NCBI RefSeq assembly: GCF_932274485.2
Contig: NC_065884.2
Coordinates: 28,415,540 to 28,479,539 of the forward strand
DNA from: Patella vulgata
Taxonomy: Eukaryota; Mollusca; Gastropoda; Patellidae
Direction: 5' to 3'
DNA length: 64,000 nucleotides
The notes beneath the pieces are model-generated. The model made no database searches and had not been told where the DNA came from. It saw nothing but the letters and a program-made list of their open reading frames with translations. A program made the position numbers and the translations under genes. Shown one piece after another: positions 41,001 to 53,000 of the stretch. How positions within the stretch are numbered: position 1 is the stretch's first letter; each line of letters starts with the position of its first letter.

Positions 41001-44000
41001 CATTGTAACATACAATTTAATGATAACAATTATAGAGCTTGTTTTATTCAATAACTTTTCAAGGGTATGACTTATTTCAACAATCAATTTAAATTTAATA
41101 ATAGTTCTTGAATTCCTACTTCTTTAAGGAATGATCACATAAAGCATCCACTCCTTGATTTTGTCATTCAATTAGATGGCTTCAACAGCTGAAGTTGAAG
41201 TTCAACCCATTTTCTTGGTCAAATGTCCATTCATAATAAATAAATAATAAAGCTGCTATTTCAAACTCAACATAACAGTGGAAATACAATAATCAAATGA
41301 TTCACAACTATTTCTAATTGTACTCTTTATCTTATATACTCAACTCATCTTTTAATCATCTAATCAGAATTCATATCATTCAGTTTCCTCCAAATATTTA
41401 TATGTTTGTAATGGTCTGTACTCATCAGTCATACTCTCATGTTTTCTGTTCATGTTTATATGGGAGCCATGGTGGCTAAATTGCTAAGACTCTGGCTCAC
41501 TATCCTGGAGGTCCCGTGTTCGATCCCTGCATTGGCAGAGAAAGTTCATCGAGATTTTCCAGCGTGTTTCCCCCTTGTCAGTGGTGCAGGACGGAGGGCC
41601 TGGCAAGGACAGCTATCTAGTCGTTCAGATGGAATGAAAAGCTGAGGTCCTATGTATTCATTGGCGTGCACATAAAAGATCCCTTGACCGTTGGAATTCT
41701 ATGTAAGAGTAGGCTATAGTGCCACTGCCAGGGCAAAATTTCCATCATAGCATACTTTATGGCATATGCCTGTCTTCATTAGCCCAGTCTGAGCAGAACA
41801 ATAGGATGTTAAACCCCATTTCATTTCATTTCATGTTTAAATTTAAAGTCGGACGATGAATTAAATGAGGATGGTGAAAGTAAAAAGGTATTCAAGAATG
41901 TCTTTTATTTTTGGCTGATTTCATTTTTTACAGCTAGGAAAATGTATTATGTGATATTATTTCTGTACAGGAAAACAGGCATGTCTAAAATCTAGATTTC
42001 TTAATAAATCTGAAAATATATAGAAGCCAATGAAGTCAAAGGGTTGATCAGAAATGTAAATCTCAAAGGGGATCCAGTTATATAGTATTATTTAATGTAT
42101 GAGTATAGCTTGGGTATTATCATCATGAAGTATGGGTTTTAGTAGTATGCATGGGGTCTCGTTTTGTTTTTTAATTCAATGACACAATTTCAAATTGTTA
42201 TGGAACCGGGCATTTTCAAATCAATTTAATTATATGTGTTGTGTGTGTTTTCTGTCCTTTATTACTTAAGACTGGATCCAAAATTATTTTGTTGCTAGTT
42301 TAATTTGGTTGATATCAATATTGATGGTTAATTAAGCATGTTGAGCTTTTTGTATTGTTTGATTTCATTAGATAACGGTGGATGGTCATCACAATATATC
42401 TTATTGAATTAAAAGTCATTTACACACTTATTTTGTTGAAGGTAAATGTTATTTTGAGCAGTGGTCAATGCTGTTAATTGTGGGTGATATTTTTTAAAAA
42501 ATAAAATGGAATTCACATACATTATATCATAGATTTAAATTCCGGGATGGCAATCTTAGAAGTCTTGTAACATAACTATAAACTTTTTTTTATGTTCATC
42601 ATTCATTTCTATCAGTAATCAGATATTTATATTTGACTATAACATGGGTGTTGGTGCCAGTGGGTGTTTATATTTAAATTATATAATTTTAGGGTGATTT
42701 GATCCTACAGAGTGATTATGTGATAGAGGCAGTAACTAAGATTGCTATAGCTGGTCATAAACAAGATGTTGTCCAAGTAGCCACAGATGGAAAGTAAGTC
42801 AAATTATATATGAAATATGTAGATGATATTATTACTATTTAAAGGGACCATCCCGATTTTAACAGAGTCTCCGATATAGAGGAATGGGAAATTTGCCTTT
42901 TCTCAAAATTTCGGCTAAAAATATTGAGTCGTTTGGATATGAATGTCAAAACCGCTTATCCGGACATGTAACCTTTTTATATACTCTTCAAAAAAAAAGT
43001 AGGGGAAATTTGTCTTTTCTCAAAATTTCGGCTAAAAATATTGAGTCGTTTGGATATGAATGTCAAAACCGCTTATCCGGACATGTAACCTTTTTATATA
43101 CTCTTAAAAAAAAAGTAGGGGATATTGAAATGCAAATACCTATGCAGGTTGTGATATGATAAATAGTCATGGACACTTGACATGCTTTGAAAGTATGTTC
43201 ACAGATGAAGAACTTATCGCCCCAACAGAACCACTGAGATGCATGTGCGACATGCAATAGCACCATACACGTAGGAGGGGTTCATTGTCAAATTTGACAC
43301 TTCAAGGAAGGGTTGACGAAAATTGCTGCTTGCTGGTTTATCCTATCCATGTTTGCTTTCCTATCGGTTCTTGCGTAAGATTTACTGTTTAGCGTATCTT
43401 TGCTTTAGTGTGTTACGTTTAATTTGATCGGGAGACGTGTTCGTCAACATCAACCGACAACACTGCAAGAATTGGCCGTGGCACTGCAAGAGGAGTGGGT
43501 CAGATTGCCCCAAATCGTGATTGGGCGGTTGATTAGGAGCATGCCACGACGAATTGCTGAATGTCTGAGGATTGGTGGAGCAATTACTCATTATTAAGAC
43601 AAAAATCAAAAACATCCATTTTCACTTTTGACAGTGTATCTCTTTGTGAGTGAAATGGGGCCGTCAGATAAGCCACCTATATGAACTGTTTATGTTCATG
43701 TGTAGGCAATTCGACTGTTACTAACATACACTGGTTACCTCTAATAAGAACAGCAGTGCATTTCCACAGTTTTGTATTGTTTCTGAATATCCCCTACTTT
43801 TTTTTGAAGAGTATATGTCCACATTCATAATCAATGTGGATGTATATTGCCTTCGCCCCTTTCTGTGTGTCTGTGTCGCCAACAGGCCACAATTCTTAAG
43901 TGATCATCTTGAAACTTTAAATACTCATTCCTTATACCCTAAGGATGATCTCTATTGTTTCTGGTGCATGCCTGACCCCCAGGGGCAGAGCCACCTCCAT

Positions 44001-47000
44001 TTCTTGTATTTGTTTGTTTGTCATCTACAGGCCACATTTCTTAACATATCATCTTGAAACTTTGCATTCCCAGTGAAGGGAATGGAGGACTGGGGAGATA
44101 TGATTGAATGTTTTGTAGTTTTCTGATTTGATAGTCGGGAAGTCCATAGAGCAGAGCAATGTGGTAGTCTAGTTTTGTAGTGATGAAGGCATGGATGAGA
44201 TTTTCTGTTATTGCTGGAGTAAGATATTTCTGTATTCAGGAGATCTGTTTAAGGTAGTGATAGGCAGATGAACATATTGACTGTATATGATACTTGAATG
44301 ACAGGTTTTGGTCAATAGTAGCTCCAATATTCTTGGCTTTTAATTTTGGGAGAATTGTTTCTTCTTGAAGATGAATGTTTATTTCAGCGAATTTAGATAG
44401 TTGTTGTTTTGTTCAAAGAACCAAAAGTTAAGTTTTATCAGGATTCAATTTTAGAAAATATCTAGTGATCCTGTCATGTATTTCAGCCAGACCTTTCTCT
44501 GTATCTTTAACTGTCTGTATGCGAGAATTGGTATCAAAGCACAAGTATAACTGTTTGTCATCGGCAAACAAATGTATGGATAACCCGTGTTTCTCTGCTA
44601 TTTTTGTTAATGATTTAGTAAAATATGATTAATAGTATGGGTCCTAAAACTGAGCCTTGTTTCACACCGCATAAAAGAGAGAGTTCACACAACTTATTCC
44701 CCTTGACATCTACAGTGACACTACGATTGATTAGATAGCTTTTGAACCCCAGTAATACCGTAGCGCAGAGACCAACCCTTGCCAGAGAGCATTAAGTAGG
44801 TCTTCACTATCTAACGTGTCGAATGCTGCCCTTAGGTCGAGTAGAAGGATTACAAACTGTTGGTTGTCTAAAGCTCGATAAATATTATTAGTGATCTATC
44901 AGGGTGGTTTCAGTGCTGTGGTATTGCTTATGCTGACTGAAGATGGTTCTTGAGGTTAAGTAAGACATATTTTGCAGATAAAACTTAAATTGCTTAAGGG
45001 TCTGTAGCTTTTTAAGGTAACCAGATCTAAGGATGGCTTTTTCAAAAGGGATCTGATGACTACTTTGCTATGGTCTTTCGAGCCCACCACTTTTGAGATG
45101 ACTGGCTTTTAAAATTTTGGAGAAGAAAAAGATCAATATTGTCTTTTAGCGTTCAAGATATTAAGGGATCTAGTTCAAATGATTTAGGTTTCATAAAGAG
45201 GATAGGTTTTTTTAATTAGTCGAGTGGATATCATTTTGTGACAAATCTCAATAACCATTCACTATTTCTTCTAAAAACCTTCCACACACAACAAATTGGC
45301 GTCTATTACTATTTTCTAGAGTTACTGCCCCTGTCAACCCTATATATAGACATTTAAAAGTGTGCAGTAATTTTGTGCAGATTTATTGGTTGTGTGACTT
45401 AAAAACCTGAAGGTGTCTTTAGTGTTATTATTGCTGTATATTGATAGAAGAAAACAATCTTTATTACTTCATTGCTTGGGGACACGCGGCAAGGCATTTT
45501 ACGACTCGCTCAACGATGAAGATACAACTTATGAAAGTTGTCTTGATGTGTTAGATAATTATTTTGGAGCAAGGTACAATGTTACTGTTGAACGCTGTAG
45601 ATTTATGTCCCGTGCACAAAAGAATGGCGAAACTATTGATGAATATGTATCGGAACTAAGTCGACTTAGTGTAAACTGTGATTATCATGCAGGGATGCTT
45701 GTTCAAATGATTTGTGATGTACTCATTGAAAAACGAATAGTAAAACTATAAAGGAACATTTAATGATGGAAGGCAATGGCTTGACACTTGAGAATGCAAT
45801 AACAATTGCCAGACAAATCGAACTTGCTACAGTTGAATGTCAATCTCTTCTATCGAGGCCAAATAATAATCACATGATGGATATTGTGCAAAGAATTAAA
45901 AGTATCGGTAACAGAAATTATCGCACATACAATAATAATAATAATGACCGCTGGAGTAATACCCAGTTTTCAAAGTCACATTACAATAATTTTTATGTGC
46001 CAAACAAAGTACAATTTCGATCCAATTACCAAGTTAGAGGACTAAGACCACAGTTTTTTTCAGCTAAGATTTCAGCCTCGTAATCCAGTTCGCACAGCAA
46101 ATAATCAACAATTTCGACCCAGTTGTCAAATGCAAGGATTGCCAACCAAAACTAGACCTCCGCTCAATTTTAGTCAGACAAAACAACATTGTTTTAGGTG
46201 TGGTAGTTTTCAACATAGAGCCTCCTATCCTTTTTGCTCTGCTTTAAACAAATACTGTCATAAATGCAACAAACAAGGACACTTCGCACATATATGTAAA
46301 TCAGGTATCTGTTCAGTAGATCATGTTAATCAGATGACAATCCTATCAGTAGATACAACATTTACACCTCGGAAACATCTCTGTGATATTTTAGTTGATA
46401 GTATTCTCATTAACTTCATTATCGACACAGGTTCACCGTTATCATTGTTGCATAAAGATATTTATGATAAATATTTTAGCAACAATAACATTACGATCAT
46501 ATAATAGTACTCCCTTAGATGTTGCTGGTGTGGTACAACTTCCTGTAGTGTTCCAAGACAGACAAGTATTTGCAGATTTCTTTGTCGTTTATGCTGGAGA
46601 TAATCTTTTAGGACTTGACTTGACAACTGCATTACAAATGACTATTTGTGTAAAAACTTGGCCTGTGTATGGTGCTTCCTTAGGACCAACGGTAAAATCC
46701 GAATTTGTTATCAATCGCATAGAAAGTTTTGATAAACTGAAAGAAGAGTTTCCTAAAGTGTTCAATGGGATTGGAAAAGCTATTAATTTCAAACACAAAT
46801 CTATTATTAAAGATGATGCAATACCTGTAACTCAAAAAAGTAGACTTATACCTTATGCACTGGAAAATGAGATGAAATCAGAAATTGATAATCTACTACA
46901 GAAGAAAATAATTGAAAAAGCTGATCATGCAAGAGTTGGTAAGCCCAGTTGTAATTCCGCGTCGTTAAAATAACAAAATCTGTCTTTGCGTTGATTTAAG

Positions 47001-50000
47001 ATGTGTGAATAAAAACTTTCTCCCAGTTAAATATCCACTTTCAAATATTGAGACTTTAATCGGTTCAATAAAAAAGGCCAATTTTATTACTAAACTGGAT
47101 ATGAACTCTGCTTACCACCAAATACCCCTTGATGTCCCTACACAGGAAATCACTACATTCATTACTCCTTTTGGTTTATTTTGTTACTTAACAGGACCAT
47201 TTGGATTATCAGATTTACCAGGCACATTCCAAAAAATGATGCGACATTATTTTGACTGGTTGTGATGGTGTATATAACCTACTTGACGACATTTTGATAG
47301 TAACTGACACTGGAGATAAACATGATGTTCGATTACGTGAAGTTATGTTACATAAGTCCGTCGAAATGCCACTTTAAAGTCAGTAAGGTGAATTGGCTTG
47401 GTTTTTGTATTTCGTCAGAGGGTGTAAATATGTTAAATAAAAATTTTGATGCTGTACAAGATATTTTGCCTCCGAAGAATGTTAAAGATGTTCAGAGCAT
47501 ACTAGGATTTTTCAACCATTACTCAAATGTTATTCCCAACTTTGCAAAGCTTACAGAACCAATTCGTAAATTACTTAAATTAGTTCGTAAAAATGTACCT
47601 TGGGACTGGTCAAAGGAACAAGAACATTCTTTTACTCAGTTGAAGTCACTCCTGACAACACCCCCAATACTCGCATTTTATATTCCTGATTTACCGACAT
47701 ATGTAACATGTGATGCATCAGATTATGCACTTGGTGCTGAATTATCACAACTTCAAGATTCAGGTGATATTCAACCTGTTGCTTTCGCGTCTAAAATTCT
47801 TACAGATTGTGAAAGAAAATACAGCATTGGCGAAAAAGAAGCTTTAGCTTGTACGTGGGCAGTAAAGAAAAGGGATCATTATTTGCGAGGACGTCAGTTT
47901 AAACTTGTCACTGATCACCGTTCATTAATAACATTGTTACAATCTACGGAAAACAATTCCGGACATAAGCCAGCAAAAATTGCTCACTGGGCAGCTTCGT
48001 TACTTGAGTATGATTTTGTCATGGAATATAAGAAGGGTACACACAATGTAATAGCTGATGGTTTATCAAGACTACTTAAAGTATCTCGCGAAAATGCTCG
48101 TGCCTCAGAAATTTTAATTGGTGAGATAAATTTGTGTAATTCCCTTACTATCGATTCTCTGAAATTAACACCTAGTGTTATTGCCAGTGAAACTGCAATA
48201 GACTCAGTTTTAAATACTGTTCTTGATTATTTATGTACGTCCTGGCCTGCTAAAAAAGATATTCGCGACGATGTGCTTCCATACTTCCGTCTCAAAGATG
48301 AATTATTTGTGTTCGGTAATGGCTGCATTGGTCGAGGTGAAAGAACAGTAATTCCAAAAAGTCTTCAATGAGATGTTCTTAATTTAGCTCATGATGGACA
48401 CCGCGGAATAGTCAAAACTAAACAGAAATTACGTTCAGTTGCTTTTGGCTTGGTATGGATAAAGACATTGAAGATTTAATTTATAACTGTTATTTATGTG
48501 CATCTAGTGATAAATCATCAAAATTAACTACTAGTCCGTTAATCAAAGGAAACCTTCTGTTAGGCATGGTGTGATATAGCTATTGATATTCAGGGACTCT
48601 TTGAAAATGCTCCGCAAGGCGCTAGATATCTTATAAATGTTATAGATTATTATAGTAATTGGCCAAAGTCTTGTATGTCAGATTGTATAACTACTTCTTG
48701 TGTCATTAATTTCCTTGAATCATTATTTACCACATGGGGTATACAGGCTACAATAACTTCTGATAATGGACCTCAATTTGTTAGCTATGAATTTGTCAAT
48801 TTCTTAGATAATTTGAGTATACATCATATCAGAACTCCTAATTATCATCCGGAGTCCAATGGAGCTATAGAAGGCTTAAATAGTATGATAGAGTTGTTAT
48901 TACAAACTAATGTTCGATCTAAAATTAGTTGGACTTCTGCATTATGTAAAGTCTTGCAAACGATTAGATCTACTAAGCATAATACAACCAATGAAACCCC
49001 TTATTTTCTTATGACAGGAAGGGAAATGATGACAAAACTCAGTTTATTAAAACCTCCTGATAATTTTGAAAATGTTGTAAACATGGGTAATAATAATGCT
49101 TATAATGATACTGTAAGCAGAAATCAAAGTAAAATGAAAACATGGTATGATAATAAATACAGAGAAGTTAAACATAAGTTTAAGATTGGAGATATTGTAA
49201 GAATTAAGTATAAGAGAATTCATGGAAATAAGTTAAGTTCAAACTTTTCAATGCCTACAGAAATTGTTGAGATACAAGGAAATATTGTTACTGTGAAAAA
49301 TGGAAAAAAAAATGGCATTCTAATGATGTTACTATGTAGAAGAGTTCAAATGAGATCTGTATAAGGATGCTGAAATAAATAATAGAAATCCTTACAAATT
49401 TCGATGTACAAAATAATAACAATGTTGTTAGTCCTTTACAAGACGTAAATCCAGTACAAGTACGTAGATATCCAATGAGAAATAGAGTAATTCCTAGATA
49501 CTTATAAGAATATACATGGTGAATTTACTTAATACATGTAGGCGAAAATTTCTATGTAAAATGTTATTCATGTTTAAGAGATATTAGTTATTGATGTGAA
49601 CTGCTGTTTTAGATAAGTATTTGTATACCGTATATAATGAGATATTATATTTCATTCCTAGTTTACATATTTTTCCAAGAGGGGGGAAATATGTGGTGTC
49701 TTAAGTTTTATTATTGCTGTACATTGTTTCTGTATTTATTATATTTATTACACAGTGAGATTGGACATGCGCAATAATAAAGAATCAGACATGTGGTTGA
49801 ACATTCGAGAATATGATATGATGAGAGCCATGCACGAAGCTGTACTTACTAATACTACTTAACTTATATTGTCTTATATGCAATAAGTGTTTGAATAATA
49901 AACATGTAGAATTGAAGACAAGAATCATTTTATTATAATAAAGACGAAAAATACAATAAAACCTTGTAATGTAAAACGACTCAAAATTATTGCATGTTGG

Positions 50001-53000
50001 TTGTATGCTGGGATTCTTCAGCGAATTATCATAAGATGAAACCCTATGTGAATGCAGAGTTGCACATCAAGTTTATGTGGAGTTACCAATCCCTTTTGTA
50101 AATGCTGAAAGTCTTTTGCTTTTTATCATAAAGCTGCTGGTGCTTGTGTATTTATTGTCTGACAATGCTATGTTTCAAGTTTCCTGTAATTTTTTTGAAT
50201 AGTCAGTAAAAGAGAATCTTATCAAAATTGAAAGACCTAGTACTCTTGGTGACATCATTAGCACATTATTTAATTATGAGTAACACTTAAACAGGTTCAC
50301 CTGATCCAAGAAACGGTCATAATTATCTTTTGTTAAAACAGAGAAACAGATGGGACATTTTTTTTATGCCGTTTATACTGTACACACTAGCGCTTTCTTT
50401 TCTCCTGGTTACTATCAATTGATATGCTTCGATATATCATTCCAAATAATTTAACCATATAACAATGTCTTGTTTCATTATCTCATGTGTTTCTGTAATC
50501 AGTGTAATTAGCTATTTTGATTGATACTCATAATTATAATACAGAATTGATGAATTGGTAAAGGCACTAATGGACATTTACTGATCTTGATGAATTTTAC
50601 TGTATAGCTCAACAGTTCCATTTTTGTAGTCAAAATTTTTATATGAAAAGTAATATTATGGTAATATATCTCTGTTAATGATTGTAATACAACAGAAAAT
50701 AGTGTGTCTGCTGCTATTAATTAATGATAGAGATATATAGTTATTATGGTCAGTAATGATGATGCCTCGATTAATGTATATTTACAATAAATGATTTATA
50801 GGTAATAAGAAACTTTTAGAATTTTTTACCTTTCACATCATTGCTTTTAAAACTTGCGAACTTATTCCATGACAAAGTTCTCTTTGAATATTTTAAAGGT
50901 TGGTTGTATAAGGCTAAGCCGTGTTGAAATTCGCAATTTATTTTTGACGCTCTAGAGACTAAATTTATTATTGACCCTTTTTGAATTTTAAATAATATGT
51001 TTAGAATCAGATTAGTAAAAGGACGATGATTATTTGTTTTCAACATTTAACATTTCAAGCAAAACCTCTCAGAATTGTGTTACTTGATTACAAAAGTAGG
51101 ATGTTAAATCCTGATTCAATTAATTTCCAGTATTAATCATGATTATTCATTATTTTCAGTATTAATCATGATTGCTCATTATTTTCAGTATTATTCACAA
51201 TTGTTCAGGGGTTTTTTTTGGGGGGGGGGGGGCAGTATTAATCATGTTTGTTTGTTATTTTCAGTACTAATTATGGTTGTTCCTTATTTTCAGTATTAAC
51301 ATGATTTGTTTTGTTATTTTCAGTATTAATCATGATATGTTAAGTGGTAAACAAGGTCTTATTGAATTCTCTAAAGGTTCAACATATAATATTAAAAAAG
51401 GAAAAAATGGACAACTTTGTGTGGTAAGTATGAGAATATCTTGATACAAATAAGGTAACATATAGAGCTAAGAAATTAAGTAATGGTGACACATTATTAA
51501 AAATGCTGTCCCGGATGTATTTAGTGAATAACCTTAAAGGACAATATTGGTGTCATTCATTATCACATATTTGATAGAACTGGTTACAGCTACTTCCCAG
51601 AAAAGTGTTTATCGGGTGGTTATTTCCAATAAAAGTATGGCAATTTTTGTATATATGGAAAGTAGAAACATCCAATCTTAATAGCAAAATACTGGATTTC
51701 CCTGAAAAACACTCATGGAGCGCATGAAGGACAAAAATGTAATGAGCGATAACAGACCAAGAGTTGTTATACGAGACTGTGAAAGGATATCTGACAGCTA
51801 AAAAAAATAATTGACTGTCACTAGATAGGAGAAAAATAGAAAAGGCCTGTACATTCTCTTGTTTTTATTGTCCCCCGCCTTTTGAAGAAAGCAGGGGACT
51901 ATTAAAAATGGGTTCGCGTGTCTGTCTGTCTGTCCGTCACACTTTTGGGGACACAATAACTCTCTTTCTAATTGAGCTAGAATGTTCAAACTTGGTGTAG
52001 GTGTTTATTAGGTCAATGCCTTGATGGAGTTCGAAGATGAGCATTTTCTGCCTATGGTAGGCAGAGATAAGCAATTTGCGATAAGCAATTTGATTGGTTG
52101 ATGCTTTGGAACACGATAACTTGAGTTGTGATTAAGTGTGAGTGATGAAACTTGGTGTAAAGTTTCATTACATCAATACCTTGACTAAGTTTGATAATGA
52201 GCATTTTCTGCTCAGGTTAAGCAGAACGATAAGCAATTTGATCGGCCAAGACTTTGGAAAACAACTCTCCTTCTAATTGAGGTAGAATGTTCATACTTGG
52301 TGTAGGTGTTTATTAAGTCAATACCTTGATAGAGTTCGATGATAAACATTGTCTGATTACGTTAAGCAGAGATAAGCAATCTGATTGGTTGATGCTTTGG
52401 GGCACGATAACTATGGTCTTAATTAAGTGAGAGTGATGAAACTCTGAGTATAGATTCATTATATCATTACCTTGACTAAGTTTGATGATGAGAACTTTCT
52501 GCTTAGTCTAAGGATCGATAAGCAATTTGATTGGTCAAGACTTTGGAAAATAACAACTCTGCTTTTAATTGAGATAGAATGTTTAAACTTGATGTAGATG
52601 TTCATTAGGTGATTGTCTTGACTGAGTTCAATGATTAACATTTCGAGCTAAAGCTAAGCAGAGCTAAGCAATTTCATTGGTCGATGCTTTGGGACAAGAT
52701 AACTTTGATTCTATCTGATAGAGAGTAATGAAACTTAGTGTATAGGTGATAACTTGTTTGATTGCTTGATACTTTTGAAAAAAATAAATGTGCGATTAAT
52801 GAATATGTGTCATCTATTTTTGGGGGGATTTCGGCAGGGGACATCAGCCTCACTCTTGGCTTGTTCACTCAATACTTAATGAAAACATTGTAATGCACAA
52901 TCTTTTTCTAAAAAAGATTTCATTTTTATCTAGTGACAGTCAATTCTTTTTATGAATTGTCAGATTTCCTCTCAGAGTCTCATATAACAACTTTTGGTCT

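Larger units (their letters stand above)
38650..41070. repeat. Interrupted minisatellite with foldback and SINE B
   Basis: Units like GAGCTTGTCTTATTTAATGA or TAATGATAACATTTAAAG occur at 38655-38745, 39015-39080 and densely at 40880-41060. They are separated by a hairpin (38754-38870), about 1.6 kb of plain DNA and a SINE B. Inference: one array broken by later insertions. Confidence 0.45.
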
